This document shows positions 1-9,662 of a stretch of 64,000 bases of DNA, one piece after another; positions within the stretch are counted from its first letter, which is position 1; each line of letters begins with the position of its first letter. Made by a program: the position numbers and the translations under genes. The notes under the pieces were generated by a model, which was not told the DNA's origin, made no database searches, and saw only the letters and a list, made by a program, of their open reading frames with translations. Source of the DNA: Streptomyces sp. NBC_00708 (GTDB taxonomy: Bacteria > Actinomycetota > Actinomycetes > Streptomycetales > Streptomycetaceae); contig CP108997.1 in NCBI GenBank assembly GCA_036226585.1, positions 1,798,001-1,862,000 of the forward strand, in the 5' to 3' direction.

Positions 1-159
1 CGGTGTGTCAGGGGGGTGTGTCCTGCCCGAACGGCCCATGGACGCACGGTACGAACCGGTGCTGACACGCTGTCGGGCGGAGTACGATCCGCGCATCGGA
101 CGGCTCTCGTTCCCCGGGGGCCCCGAGTGCCCCGAAGACACGGATGTCACGGAGGAACC

Positions 160-561
160 ATGCAGCCGACCGCCACGGTCCTGGTCTACAGCGACAACGC
201 GCACACCCGTGAGCAGGTGAGGCTGGCAGCAGGGCGCAGGCCCGCTGCGGACGTGCCGCCGGTGGAGTTCCTGGAGTGCGCCACCCTGCCGGCCGTCCTG
301 GACGCCCTGGACCGCGGGGGGATCGACGTCTGCGTGCTGGACGGCGAGACGGCCCCGGCGGGCGGTATGGGCGTCTGCCGGCAGATCAAGGACGAGATCT
401 TCCGCTGCCCGCCGGTGCTGGTCCTCATCGGGCGCCCGCAGGACGCCTGGCTGGCCACCTGGAGCCGCGCGGACGCCGCGGTCACGCTGCCGGTGGAGCC
501 GGTGGAGTTCGCCGACTCCCTGGCCGCCCTGCTGCGTTCCCGGCTCTCCGTGGGGGCCTGA
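160..561 (+). CDS. Degenerate response-regulator receiver domain protein
   Basis: This 133-residue protein looks like a single stand-alone CheY-type receiver domain with no output domain. The start is ATG at 160 behind a GGAGGA ribosome site; an upstream in-frame extension to base 16 has no such site. The segment VCVLDGE supplies a plausible phosphoacceptor Asp, and PVLVLIG matches the usual beta-4 strand, but the conserved Lys before the last Pro appears replaced (VTLPVEP rather than TKP), so phosphotransfer signalling may be altered or lost. It converges on the L,D-transpeptidase gene. No kinase is adjacent. The receiver fold is a reasonable call from pattern; its role is unknown. Confidence 0.7.
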   Translation: MQPTATVLVYSDNAHTREQVRLAAGRRPAADVPPVEFLECATLPAVLDALDRGGIDVCVLDGETAPAGGMGVCRQIKDEIFRCPPVLVLIGRPQDAWLATWSRADAAVTLPVEPVEFADSLAALLRSRLSVGA

Positions 562-606
562 GCCCCTTCCGGGTGACGTCCCGGCGGGGCGGCGCACCCC
601 CGGCCG

Positions 607-1863
607 TCAGACCTGGGGGCGCAGCCGCGCCGCCCGGACCGTGTCGGTCTTCGGTGCGGTGGTGTCGTTGTGCAGCGCGCTGCCCTTCTGCCACTTGGCC
701 CAGGACAGGTTCCAGTCCCCGTAGCCGTTGTCGAAGGGCGTCATCGTCTCGCCGTCGCTGCCGACGACGCTGACGATGTCGCCCTCGCGCACGGTGTTGA
801 AGAACCACTCGGCCTCGCTGGTGCTCATGCCGGTGCAGCCGTGGCTGACGTTCGCGTACCCCTGCGATCCGGTGGACCAGGGCGCCGCGTGCACGTACTC
901 GCCGCTCCATGTCACCCGGGTGGCCCAGTAGACGTCGAGGTCGTACGAGTCCGAGGATCCGGCGGCGATCCCGATGGATTCCCCGCGCATACGTACGTAC
1001 TGCTCCTTGCCCAGCACGACCTTGACGCCGTTGCGCGTGTCGAAGCCGGGCTTGCCGGTGGTCACCGGGATGGTCTTGATCACGTCGCCGTTGCGCAGCA
1101 CGGTCATGGAGTGCTCGGAGGCGTCGGTGATGGCCTCGATGCGGTCGCCGGTGGTGATCTTCAGGGGCTTGGCGGCCGCCCCGTAGAGCGCGTTGGTGAC
1201 CTTGATACCGGTCAGGTTGCTGCTGACCTCGATGGAGGCCTTGGCCGGCCAGTACTCCTTGGGCCGGTAGTGCAGCGTCTTGTCGTCGACCCAGTACCAG
1301 GAGCCGGTGACCGCGGGCGTGGAGCGGACCCGCAGGCCGCGCTCGACGTTGGCGCGCGAGGCGTTGTCGGTGACGGGGGCGCTGAGCGTGGCCGTGAGGG
1401 GCTGCCCGACGCCGTAGGTGCCCGCCTGCGGGCCGAAGGTCACCTGGAGGAACTTGGTGGCCCTGGCGGTGTCGAAGGACACCGTGCGGGTGCCCGGGGC
1501 CCCGTCGTCGTCCTCCATACGGACCTTGACGGTGTAACGGGTCCCTGCGGCCAGCGGGGCGGTGGAGTGCCAGCGGTGGCCGTCGGCGTCGAGTTCGCCC
1601 GCCAGATGGCGTCCTGCGGCGTCCACGGCCGCCACGTCGGTGATCCGGCCGTCGTCGGCGTCGACCCGGATCTCCAGGGGCTTGTCGGGGTCGACCTTCT
1701 TGCCGCCGTCGGGCGTGTTGAAGGAGATCTCGTCGGCCGCGTCGAACGGCTGGCCCGAGAGGGGGTGACCATCGGAATCCCCGCAGGCTGCCGCCCCGGC
1801 GACCAGGGTCGCGGCCAGCAGAGTGCAGCTCACTACGGGACGGATGCGCAGCGTGTGGTTCAT
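607..1863 (-). CDS. L,D-transpeptidase lipoprotein (YkuD family) with Ig-like domains
   Basis: This 418-residue secreted enzyme should form 3-3 cross-links in, or attach proteins to, peptidoglycan outside the membrane. An N-terminal hydrophobic signal ends at Cys27 (VAGAAAC), a slightly degenerate lipobox. Residues about 45-240 look like the two beta-sandwich Ig-like domains usual in actinobacterial Ldt enzymes. The C-terminal half carries the YkuD signature with the His of YVHAAPW and the catalytic SHGCTGM motif. Length and layout match Mycobacterium LdtMt2-type proteins. The gene lies downstream of, and in the same direction as, ctaCDF but is separated from it by a strong hairpin. Confidence 0.93.
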   Translation of the reverse strand: MNHTLRIRPVVSCTLLAATLVAGAAACGDSDGHPLSGQPFDAADEISFNTPDGGKKVDPDKPLEIRVDADDGRITDVAAVDAAGRHLAGELDADGHRWHSTAPLAAGTRYTVKVRMEDDDGAPGTRTVSFDTARATKFLQVTFGPQAGTYGVGQPLTATLSAPVTDNASRANVERGLRVRSTPAVTGSWYWVDDKTLHYRPKEYWPAKASIEVSSNLTGIKVTNALYGAAAKPLKITTGDRIEAITDASEHSMTVLRNGDVIKTIPVTTGKPGFDTRNGVKVVLGKEQYVRMRGESIGIAAGSSDSYDLDVYWATRVTWSGEYVHAAPWSTGSQGYANVSHGCTGMSTSEAEWFFNTVREGDIVSVVGSDGETMTPFDNGYGDWNLSWAKWQKGSALHNDTTAPKTDTVRAARLRPQV

Positions 1864-1913
1864 GACCTCACGCTAAGAACGTTCGTCCGTTTCAGCGCGT
1901 CGGACGACTGCAA

Positions 1914-1955
1914 ACGGGGGGCCGTCACTTCGCGGTGGAAGTGTCGGCCCCCCGT
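1914..1955 (-). terminator. Hairpin terminator after ctaF
   Basis: Inverted repeat with 18-base arms (1914-1931 and 1938-1955, one mismatch) and a 6-base loop. It lies between the end of ctaF and the start of the L,D-transpeptidase gene, so it should end the ctaCDF transcript. Confidence 0.7.
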
Positions 1956-1988
1956 CAGGTGGAGCGATGTGCTACCGGCGGACCGGTC

Positions 1989-2387
1989 TCACTGGGTGCG
2001 GTTCTCACCCCGGTAGTACTCGAACACCCAGCCGAAGAGACCGACCAGGAGGAGCGGCGCCGAGAAGAACAGCAGCCACCAGCCGAAGACGACGCCCATG
2101 AAGCCGAAGGCACCGCCGATCGCCAGCGAGAGCGGCTGCCAGCTGTGCGGGGAGAAGAACCCCACCTCGCCGGCCTCGTCCGCCACGTCGGCTTCCTTGT
2201 TGTCCTGCGCCATCGCGTCGACCCGCCGGGCCGTGAAGGCCAGGTAGAAGCCGATCATCACGCTCAGACCGAACGCGAGGACCAGTGCGGTGGTGCCGAC
2301 GGGCTCCTTCGACCACACGCCGTACGTGATGGCCATGACGAGGATGAACACCGCCAGGCCGAGGAACATCTTGCCCTGGATCTTCAC
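1989..2387 (-). CDS. ctaF: Cytochrome c oxidase subunit IV, actinobacterial type
   Basis: A 132-residue membrane protein with two N-terminal helices (about residues 7-24 and 32-50), a hydrophilic loop rich in Glu and Asp, and two C-terminal helices (about 85-120). This is the small actinobacteria-specific subunit of the aa3-type terminal oxidase in the plasma membrane. Its ATG overlaps the ctaD stop by four bases (ATGA), so translation is coupled. It is the last gene of ctaCDF and is followed by a hairpin terminator. Confidence 0.93.
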   Translation of the reverse strand: MKIQGKMFLGLAVFILVMAITYGVWSKEPVGTTALVLAFGLSVMIGFYLAFTARRVDAMAQDNKEADVADEAGEVGFFSPHSWQPLSLAIGGAFGFMGVVFGWWLLFFSAPLLLVGLFGWVFEYYRGENRTQ

Positions 2388-4120
2388 TTGCCCGCCTCCT
2401 TGCCACCGGCGAGGGCCTTGTCACCCTCGGAGACGTGGTCCAGCTGCTCCAGCGCCGTGATCTCCGGGTGGTGCAGGTCGAACGCCGGGGATTCGGAGCG
2501 GATACGGGGCAGCGTGAGGAAGTTGTGCCGCGGCGGCGGGCAGGAGGTCGCCCACTCCAGCGAACGGCCGTAGCCCCACGGGTCGTCGACCTCGATCTTC
2601 TTGCCGTACTTCGCGGTCTTCCACACGTTGTAGAAGAACGGCAGGATCGACAGGCCGAGCAGGAACGAGGAGATCGTCGAGATCGTGTTCAGCGCGGTGA
2701 AGCCGTCCGCGGCGAGGTAGTCCGCGTAACGCCGCGGCATGCCCTCCGCGCCCAGCCAGTGCTGCACCAGGAACGTGCCGTGGAAGCCCACGAACAGCGT
2801 CCAGAAAGTGATCTTGCCGAGCCGCTCGTCCAGCATCTTGCCGGTGAACTTCGGCCACCAGAAGTGGAATCCGGAGAACATCGCGAACACCACGGTGCCG
2901 AAGACGACGTAGTGGAAGTGCGCGACCACGAAGTACGAGTCGGAGACGTGGAAGTCCATCGGCGGCGAGGCCAGGATGACGCCGGTCAGACCACCGAAGG
3001 TGAAGGTGATCAGGAAGCCGATCGCCCAGAGCATCGGTGTCTCGAAGGACAAGGAGCCCTTCCACATCGTGCCGATCCAGTTGAAGAACTTCACCCCGGT
3101 GGGCACCGCGATGAGGAACGTCATGAAGGAGAAGAACGGCAGGAGTACACCGCCGGTGACGTACATGTGGTGGGCCCACACGGTCACCGAGAGGCCGGCG
3201 ATGGAAATCGTCGCGGCCACCAGGCCGATGTATCCGAACATCGGCTTGCGGCTGAACACCGGGATCACTTCGGAAATGATCCCGAAGAATGGCAAGGCGA
3301 TGATGTACACCTCTGGATGCCCGAAGAACCAGAAGAGGTGTTGCCAGAGCAACGCGCCGCCGTTGGCCGCGTCGAATACATGGGCACCGAACTTGCGGTC
3401 CGCCTCCAGGGCGAACAGCGCGGCCGCCAGGACCGGGAAGGCCAGCAGGACCAGCACACCGGTCAGCAGGACGTTCCAGACGAAGATCGGCATGCGGAAC
3501 ATCGTCATGCCGGGCGCGCGCATGCAGATGATCGTGGTGATGAAGTTGACCGAACCGAGGATCGTGCCGAATCCGGAGAAGGCCAGACCCATGATCCACA
3601 TGTCGGCGCCGACACCCGGCGAACGGACCGCGTCCGAGAGCGGGGAGTAGGCGAACCACCCGAAGTCGGCGGCACCCTGCGGGGTGAGGAAGCCGGCCAC
3701 CGCGATGATCGAGCCGAAGAGGTACAGCCAGTACGCGAACATGTTCAGCCGCGGGAACGCCACGTCGGGCGCGCCGATCTGCAGCGGCATGATCCAGTTC
3801 GCGAATCCGGCGAACAGCGGCGTCGCGAACATCAGCAGCATGATCGTGCCGTGCATCGTGAACGCCTGGTTGAACTGCTCGTTCGACATGATCTGCGTGC
3901 CCGGCCGGGCCAGCTCGGCGCGCATGAAGAGCGCCATCAGACCGCCGATGCAGAAGAACGCGAACGATGTGACCAGGTACATCGTGCCGATCGTCTTGTG
4001 GTCAGTGGTGGTCAGCCACTTGATGACGACGTTTCCCGGCTGCTTGCGCCGGACCGGCAGCTCGTCCTCGTACGAGTCGTCTGCTGCCGCGGCACCCTGA
4101 GGTTCGTTGAGGATGCTCAC
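2384..4120 (-). CDS. ctaD: Cytochrome c oxidase subunit I
   Basis: The 578-residue catalytic subunit of the aa3 oxidase, which reduces O2 to water and pumps protons. About twelve membrane helices are visible. Key motifs are MHGTIMLL (heme a ligand His), HPEVY (CuB His and cross-linked Tyr), HHMYVTG (CuB His pair) and HFHYVV (heme ligand His residues). Both junctions are four-base overlaps, with ctaC upstream and ctaF downstream, so the three genes form one operon. The subunit III gene ctaE and the qcr genes are not in the window; from memory they lie just beyond the left edge in Streptomyces. Confidence 0.98.
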   Translation of the reverse strand: MSILNEPQGAAAADDSYEDELPVRRKQPGNVVIKWLTTTDHKTIGTMYLVTSFAFFCIGGLMALFMRAELARPGTQIMSNEQFNQAFTMHGTIMLLMFATPLFAGFANWIMPLQIGAPDVAFPRLNMFAYWLYLFGSIIAVAGFLTPQGAADFGWFAYSPLSDAVRSPGVGADMWIMGLAFSGFGTILGSVNFITTIICMRAPGMTMFRMPIFVWNVLLTGVLVLLAFPVLAAALFALEADRKFGAHVFDAANGGALLWQHLFWFFGHPEVYIIALPFFGIISEVIPVFSRKPMFGYIGLVAATISIAGLSVTVWAHHMYVTGGVLLPFFSFMTFLIAVPTGVKFFNWIGTMWKGSLSFETPMLWAIGFLITFTFGGLTGVILASPPMDFHVSDSYFVVAHFHYVVFGTVVFAMFSGFHFWWPKFTGKMLDERLGKITFWTLFVGFHGTFLVQHWLGAEGMPRRYADYLAADGFTALNTISTISSFLLGLSILPFFYNVWKTAKYGKKIEVDDPWGYGRSLEWATSCPPPRHNFLTLPRIRSESPAFDLHHPEITALEQLDHVSEGDKALAGGKEAGK

Positions 4121-5079
4121 AGTTTGTTCGTCTCCGCATTCCTGGCCGGGTCAGTCTGCTCGATGCCGGCCGGCACGTAGCCCGTCTGGCCCTTCTTCGC
4201 CAGCTCCTTGAGGTGCGCCTGGTAGCGCTCCGGGGAGACGACCTTGACGTTGAAGAGCATCCGGGAGTGGTCGACGCCGCAGAGCTCGGCGCACTTGCCC
4301 AGGAAGGTGCCCTCCTGGTTGGGAGTCACCTCGAAGGCGTTGGTGTGGCCCGGAATGACGTCCTGCTTCATGAGGAACGGCACCACCCAGAAGGAGTGGA
4401 TGACGTCACGCGAAGTCAGGATGAAACGGACCTTCTCCCCCTTGGGCAGCCACAGGGTCGGGCCGGGGTTGCCCGTCTGCGGGTTCCGGTCTCCCGGGAT
4501 GCCGGCGTCGTAGACGCCGTCGGCACCCTTGGGGAAGGCGTCACGGAACCGGTTCGGGATGGCGTCGAGCTCCTTGGGGACCTCGTTGCCCGTGGTGGCG
4601 GAGCCGTCCACGTTCTCGATGTAGTTGAAGGCCCAGCTCCACTGGTAGCCGACCACGTTGATGGTGTGGGCCGGCTTCTCGGAGAGCGTGAGGAGCTTCG
4701 TCTCGTCCCGTGCGGTGAAGTAGAACAACACCGAGACGATGATCAGGGGGACCACGGTGTACAGCGCCTCGATGGGCATGTTGTACCGGGTCTGCGGAGG
4801 TACCTCCACCTTGGTGCGGCTGCGCCGGTGGAAGATGACGCTCCACAGGATCAGGCCCCAGACCAGCACGCCCGTGGCGAGCGCTGCCGCCCACGAGCCC
4901 TGCCAGAGGGAAAGGATCCGTGGGGCCTCTTCCGTTACCGGCGTAGGCATACCAAGGCGGGGGAAGTCCTTGTACGTGCAACCGGTGGCGGTCGCCAGGA
5001 TCAGGCCCGCAGTCAGCACCTGCGGCAGCTTCCGCCGCATCGGGCGCCGCGACGAGCGGTCGGAGCCGTTGGGACTCAC
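4117..5079 (-). CDS. ctaC: Cytochrome c oxidase subunit II
   Basis: A 320-residue subunit that takes electrons from cytochrome c to the CuA centre. I chose the GTG at 5079, which has a GGGAAGG ribosome site about seven bases upstream, rather than an in-frame start ten codons earlier. The N-terminus carries a lipoprotein-type signal ending ATGC, followed by two transmembrane helices. The C-terminal cupredoxin domain has the complete CuA motif [12 protein letters not shown]. The gene heads the ctaCDF operon. A GGGTTTGG/CCAAACCC inverted repeat lies about 80-105 bases upstream. Confidence 0.97.
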   Translation of the reverse strand: MSPNGSDRSSRRPMRRKLPQVLTAGLILATATGCTYKDFPRLGMPTPVTEEAPRILSLWQGSWAAALATGVLVWGLILWSVIFHRRSRTKVEVPPQTRYNMPIEALYTVVPLIIVSVLFYFTARDETKLLTLSEKPAHTINVVGYQWSWAFNYIENVDGSATTGNEVPKELDAIPNRFRDAFPKGADGVYDAGIPGDRNPQTGNPGPTLWLPKGEKVRFILTSRDVIHSFWVVPFLMKQDVIPGHTNAFEVTPNQEGTFLGKCAELCGVDHSRMLFNVKVVSPERYQAHLKELAKKGQTGYVPAGIEQTDPARNAETNKL

Positions 5080-5155
5080 GTAGCGCCTTCCCGAGAGTCT
5101 CGCCCGCACGGTCCGCGGCCGTCTCGCTGGTCGGTCGCCGGCCCTGTGCGGGCAG

Positions 5156-5184
5156 GGGTTTGGATGTTTATGCGGACCAAACCC
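5156..5184. promoter_or_regulatory. Inverted repeat between ctaC and the cysteine desulfurase gene
   Basis: GGGTTTGG (5156-5163) and its exact reverse complement CCAAACCC (5177-5184) flank 13 bases in a locally AT-richer patch. The position fits an operator for the leftward ctaCDF operon, the rightward desulfurase gene, or both. No binding protein is recognised. Confidence 0.4.
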
Positions 5185-5347
5185 TACTGGACGCTATTTG
5201 GGGTCGCGCGGGGAGGGTGCCCAACGCGCCGCCCGACTCCCCGAAGGGGTGGAATTCGCGCCTCCGGCCGCCATCTGACGCCCCCTCTCCCGGTCACCGG
5301 ACCCGGTCGGTCCGGGACACCGGCACCCTGCGGGCTAGCGTGGCCGG

Positions 5348-6730
5348 GTGCCCTACTTCGACGCGGCGTCCGCCGCCCCCCTGCATCCCGTCGCCCGCCA
5401 GGCGCTGCTTGCCGCGCTGGACGAGGGCTGGGCCGATCCGGCCCGGCTCTACCGCGAGGGGCGGCGCGCCCGGCTGCTGCTGGACGCCGCGCGGGAGGCC
5501 GCGGCCGAGGCCGTCGGATGCCGTCCCGACGAGCTCACCTTCACCCCCTCGGGCACCCGGGCGGTGCACTCCGGAATTTCCGGCGCGCTCGCCGGGCGTC
5601 GGCGTGTCGGCCGCCATCTGGTGGTGTCGGCGGTCGAACACTCGTCGGTGCTGCACGCGGCGGCGGACCACGAGGACCGGGACGGCACGGTCACCCGGGT
5701 GCCGGTGGAACGGACCGGAGCGGTGGACGCGGGGACGTTCGGACAGGCGCTGCGCGAGGACACCGCGCTGGCCTGTCTGCAGTCCGCCAGCCACGAGGTC
5801 GGCACCGAGCAGCCGGTGGCCGAGGTGGCCGGACTCTGCCGGGCGGCGGGGGTGCCGCTCCTGGTGGACGCGGCCCAGTCGCTGGCCTGGGGGCCGGTGC
5901 CGGAGGGGTGGTCGCTGCTGGCGGGCAGCGCGCACAAGTGGGGCGGGCCGGCCGGGGTCGGGCTGCTCGCGGTGCGCAAGGGTGTCCGGTTCGCACCCCA
6001 AGGCCCTTCCGACGAAAGGGAGTCGGGGCGGGCGCCGGGGTTCGAGAACCTGCCGGCGATCGTCGCGGCGGCGGCGTCCCTGCGGGCGGTGCGGGCGGAG
6101 GCCGCCGCGGAGTCGGTGCGGCTGCGGGCGCTGGTGGACCGGATCCGGACCCGGGTGCCCGAACTGGTGCCCGATGTGGAGGTGGTCGGCGACCCGGTGC
6201 GGCGGCTGCCGCATCTGGTGACCTTCTCCTGTCTCTATGTCGACGGGGAGACCCTGCTCCAGGAGCTGGACCGGGCCGGTTTCTCCGTGTCGTCCGGTTC
6301 GTCCTGCACGAGCAGCACGCTGACGCCGAGCCATGTGCTCAGGGCGATGGGGGTGCTGTCGGAGGGCAACGTCCGGGTCTCGCTGCCGCCGGGCACCGCG
6401 GACGAGGACGTCGACCGCTTCCTGGCGGTGCTGCCGGACCTGGTCGCCGGGGTGCGCGAGAAGCTGGACGCGCCGGCGGCGCCTGCCCCCTCCCCCGCGC
6501 CGGACGACTCCCTGGTGCTCGACGCGCTCGGCAAGCGGTGCCCGGTCCCGGTGATCGAACTCGCAAAGGTGATCGGAGGGGTGCCCGTGGGCGGGACGGT
6601 GACCGTGCTCTCCGACGACGAGGCGGCCCGGCTCGACATCCCGGCCTGGTGCGCGATGCGCGAGCAGGAGTACGTGGGCGAGGAGCCGGCGGACCGGGGC
6701 GCGGCCTATGTGGTCCGCCGGCTCTCCTGA
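5348..6730 (+). CDS. Cysteine desulfurase fused to a TusA-type sulfur carrier
   Basis: A 460-residue fusion starting at GTG 5348. Residues 1-375 are a PLP-dependent class V aminotransferase/NifS-type cysteine desulfurase: SAHKWGG gives the PLP Lys197 and the mobile loop SSGSSC gives the persulfide Cys320. After a Pro/Ala linker (about 376-387), residues 389-460 form a TusA/SirA domain with KRCPVPVIEL, where Cys398 is the expected sulfur acceptor. In other bacteria IscS and TusA are separate proteins that relay sulfur to tRNA thiolation or molybdenum cofactor synthesis; here donor and carrier are one chain. The fusion is seen directly; the acceptor pathway is unknown. Confidence 0.9.
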   Translation: MPYFDAASAAPLHPVARQALLAALDEGWADPARLYREGRRARLLLDAAREAAAEAVGCRPDELTFTPSGTRAVHSGISGALAGRRRVGRHLVVSAVEHSSVLHAAADHEDRDGTVTRVPVERTGAVDAGTFGQALREDTALACLQSASHEVGTEQPVAEVAGLCRAAGVPLLVDAAQSLAWGPVPEGWSLLAGSAHKWGGPAGVGLLAVRKGVRFAPQGPSDERESGRAPGFENLPAIVAAAASLRAVRAEAAAESVRLRALVDRIRTRVPELVPDVEVVGDPVRRLPHLVTFSCLYVDGETLLQELDRAGFSVSSGSSCTSSTLTPSHVLRAMGVLSEGNVRVSLPPGTADEDVDRFLAVLPDLVAGVREKLDAPAAPAPSPAPDDSLVLDALGKRCPVPVIELAKVIGGVPVGGTVTVLSDDEAARLDIPAWCAMREQEYVGEEPADRGAAYVVRRLS

Positions 6731-6739
6731 GGGCGCGCG

Positions 6740-7714
6740 TCAGGCGAGGTGCGTGTGGACCTCGGCGGCGGCCTCGTGGCCGTACGCCTTGGTGAAGCGG
6801 TCCATGAAGTGGGTGCGGTGCAGGGTGTACTCCTGGGTGCCCACGGTCTCGATGACGAGCGTGGCCAGCATGCAGCCGACCTGCGCGGCGCGCTCCAGGC
6901 CGACGCCCCAGGCGAGACCGGAGAGGAAGCCGGCCCGGAAGGCGTCGCCGACACCGGTCGGGTCGGCCTTGACGTTCTCCTCCGGGCAGCCGACCTCGAT
7001 GGTCGCCTCGCCGGCCCGCTCGATGCGCACGCCCTGGGCGCCGAGCGTGGTGACCCGGTGGCCGACCTTGCCGAGGATCTCCTCGTCGGTCCAGCCGGTC
7101 TTGGACTCGATGAGCCCCTTCTCGTACTCGTTGGAGAAGAGGTAGGTGGCGCCGTCGAGGAGGATGCGGATCTCGTCGCCGTTCATGCGGGCGATCTGCT
7201 GCGAGAAGTCCGCGGCGAACGGGATGCCCCGCGTACGGCACTCCTCGGTGTGGCGCAGCATGCCCTCCGGGTCGTCGGCGCCGATGGAGACGAGGTCGAG
7301 GCCGCCCACCCGGTCGGCGACCGCCTTCAGCTCGATCAGCCGGGCCTCGCTCATGGCGCCGGTGTAGAAGGAGCCGATCTGGTTGTGGTCGGAGTCGGTC
7401 GTGCAGACGAAGCGGGCGGTGTGCAGGACCTCGGAGATCCGCACGCCGCTGGTGTCGACGCCGTGCCGGTCGAGCCAGGCGCGGTACTCGTCGAAGTCGG
7501 AGCCGGCCGCACCGACCAGGATCGGGCGGGTGCCGAGCAGGCCCATGCCGAAGCAGATGTTGGCGGCCACCCCTCCCCGGCGTACGTCCAGGTTGTCGAC
7601 CAGGAAGGAGAGCGAGACCGTGTGCAGCTGGTCGGCGACCAGCTGGTCGGCGAAGCGGCCGGGGAAGGTCATGAGGTGGTCGGTGGCGATGGAGCCGGTG
7701 ACTGCGATACGCAC
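6740..7714 (-). CDS. adoK: PfkB-family carbohydrate kinase, adenosine kinase-like
   Basis: A 324-residue ribokinase-fold kinase. The start (IAVTGSIATDHLMTFPGRF) and whole length resemble mycobacterial adenosine kinase AdoK (Rv2202c), which phosphorylates adenosine to AMP. The C-terminal PfkB signature DPTGVGDAFRAGF holds the catalytic Asp. In Mycobacterium the same gene also sits beside ctaC and a HesB-type gene, as here, which supports orthology. The upstream leader is about 150 bases. The exact substrate is inferred from family and synteny. Confidence 0.88.
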   Translation of the reverse strand: MRIAVTGSIATDHLMTFPGRFADQLVADQLHTVSLSFLVDNLDVRRGGVAANICFGMGLLGTRPILVGAAGSDFDEYRAWLDRHGVDTSGVRISEVLHTARFVCTTDSDHNQIGSFYTGAMSEARLIELKAVADRVGGLDLVSIGADDPEGMLRHTEECRTRGIPFAADFSQQIARMNGDEIRILLDGATYLFSNEYEKGLIESKTGWTDEEILGKVGHRVTTLGAQGVRIERAGEATIEVGCPEENVKADPTGVGDAFRAGFLSGLAWGVGLERAAQVGCMLATLVIETVGTQEYTLHRTHFMDRFTKAYGHEAAAEVHTHLA

Positions 7715-7871
7715 GGGGAGACGTCTCCTGCGGAGGTCGAGGGGAACGGATGTCCGCGCCCCAAGGAGTGACGTGACAGTTCACGCTACCCGCTCCCGTG
7801 CGCTCCGAAGCGGAAAAACTACCCGATAGTAGGGCTTTCTTCCCGGGCTTCGTGGTGCCTACGGTGCCGTT

Positions 7872-8069
7872 ATGTCGAACCACATCGTCACGCGCGAGTC
7901 CGAGACCGGTCTGGCCGAGCTGCGCGGGGACTGCGCGCGGATGGCCCCGCACTGGGTGGTACCCGCGAAGATCGCCCCTACCCCTGTCGCACCGGCCCTG
8001 ATCAACGGGGTGACCGTGCCGCCCGCATCCGCCCGGCTGATCGACGCGACGGCCGAGTACGGGGACTGA
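7872..8069 (+). CDS. Small hypothetical protein
   Basis: A 65-codon ORF starting at ATG 7872 (MSNHIVTRESETGLAEL). Roughly nine in ten third codon positions are G or C, which argues for a real gene although no strong ribosome site precedes it. It has no signal, membrane helix or recognised domain. It is divergent from adoK and precedes a membrane-anchored protein by about 130 bases. Confidence 0.6.
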   Translation: MSNHIVTRESETGLAELRGDCARMAPHWVVPAKIAPTPVAPALINGVTVPPASARLIDATAEYGD

Positions 8070-8196
8070 GACCGCCGCCCCGGCGCCCCGGGGGAACCGT
8101 GAGCCCCTCCGTCCCGTCCCACCCGTGTCCGCCTCCAGGGGCGGGCCGTACGCCGGTCCAGGCGTACGACGGCGATGCAGGCGAAGGAGCGATCCG

Positions 8197-9630
8197 GTGA
8201 GCACCGAGCGACCCGACAACGACGTGACCACCACCCGGCGGCGTTCCCCGCTGGTCGCGGCCTCGGTGGCGGCGGCCGTACTCCTGGCCGGTGGCGGCGG
8301 AGCGTACTGGGCCGCGACCGCGGCGGACGGCGGCGACGACACGCGGAGCGCGGCGGCCGACGGTGACCGCACTCCGCCACCCCTCGCGCTGGACGACGCG
8401 CCCGCACCGGCCTCCCCCTCGCGCGAGGGCATCGCCCCGGGTGAACCCGATCCGCACGGCGGCCGGCTGGTCTACCGCGCCTCCGGCAAGCTTCCGGACG
8501 GCCCGGACAAGGCCGCCGTCCAGCGCGCCGGCGGGTCGGTCACGGCCGCCGAGGTGACCCGGCTGGCGAAGGCGCTCGGGCTGACGGGCAAGCCGCAGTC
8601 CGAGGCCACCTCCTGGAAGGTGGGCTCCGACGGGGACGGCTCGGGACCGGTGCTGCGCGTGAACAAGCAGGCGCCCGGGACCTGGACCTTCACCCGGTAC
8701 GGCTCCGGCGGCACGGACAACTGCAAGAAGGGGGCCGTCTGCTCGGTGGCCCCGGGCGGCTCCGGGCAGCCCGTCGACGAGAAGACCGCGAAGGCCGCCG
8801 CCGCCCCGGTGCTGAAGGCGGCCGGCCAGGACGGCGCCGCGCTCGACGCCGGTCAGCTCATGGGCTCGGCCCGGGTGGTGAACGCCGATCCGGTGGTGGA
8901 CGGGCTGCCCACGTACGGCTGGGCGACCGGGATCCAGGTGGGTCCGGACGGGCAGGTGACCGGCGGCACCGGGAAGCTGAAGGCCCTGGAGAAGGGTGAC
9001 GCCTATCCGGTGATCGGCGCGGCCGAGGCGCTGAAGCGGCTCAACGCCGCACAGCCCCCGGCGGGCGGGGCGACCGGCGGCTGCGCCTCACCGGCCCCGC
9101 TGGAGAACGGCACCAAGTCGTCCGGGGCCAGCTGCGGCGCCCGTTCCGGTGCGGAGCGGCCGGCGACGACGGTGACGGTGGACAAGGCGGTCTTCGGCCT
9201 GGCGGTCCACTCCTCGGGCGGCGAGCAGCTGCTCGTACCGTCCTGGATCTTCTCGGTGAAGCCGGCCGGCGGCACGGGTGACACGGTCACGCAGGTGGCG
9301 GTGGATCCGGAGTACCTGACGCGGGAGCCGTCGACGGGCACGTCCCCGGACGGCGACGGCACGACGAAGGCGCGCGCGGCCCAGTCGTACAGCGCGAGCG
9401 GGCGGTCCCTGTCGGTGACGTTCTGGGGCGGCGTGTGCAGTACGTACACGGCGAGCGCGCGCGAGGACGGCGACACGGTCCGGGTGACCGTGTCGGAGAC
9501 GAAGGCGAAGCCGGGCAAGGTCTGCGTGATGGTCGCGAAGGAGCTGACCCGTACGGTCACGCTGGAGCGGCCGCTGGACGGGCGGAAGGTGGTCGACGCG
9601 GCCTCGGGCTCCCTGGTGCCGCGCGCCTGA
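8197..9630 (+). CDS. Membrane-anchored extracellular protein of unknown function
   Basis: A 477-residue protein. I chose GTG 8197, preceded by GAAGGAG, over upstream in-frame starts. A short basic cytoplasmic tail is followed by one transmembrane helix (about residues 18-38, SPLVAASVAAAVLLAGGGGAY). The rest is an Ala/Gly/Thr-rich extracellular region with several Cys residues, some of which could pair. No catalytic motif is visible. From memory it resembles a conserved Streptomyces protein encoded near erpA. It converges on erpA with a strong shared hairpin between them. Confidence 0.75.
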   Translation: MSTERPDNDVTTTRRRSPLVAASVAAAVLLAGGGGAYWAATAADGGDDTRSAAADGDRTPPPLALDDAPAPASPSREGIAPGEPDPHGGRLVYRASGKLPDGPDKAAVQRAGGSVTAAEVTRLAKALGLTGKPQSEATSWKVGSDGDGSGPVLRVNKQAPGTWTFTRYGSGGTDNCKKGAVCSVAPGGSGQPVDEKTAKAAAAPVLKAAGQDGAALDAGQLMGSARVVNADPVVDGLPTYGWATGIQVGPDGQVTGGTGKLKALEKGDAYPVIGAAEALKRLNAAQPPAGGATGGCASPAPLENGTKSSGASCGARSGAERPATTVTVDKAVFGLAVHSSGGEQLLVPSWIFSVKPAGGTGDTVTQVAVDPEYLTREPSTGTSPDGDGTTKARAAQSYSASGRSLSVTFWGGVCSTYTASAREDGDTVRVTVSETKAKPGKVCVMVAKELTRTVTLERPLDGRKVVDAASGSLVPRA

Positions 9631-9662
9631 GCCCTCCTCGTACACGTACGTCCCGCGCGACG

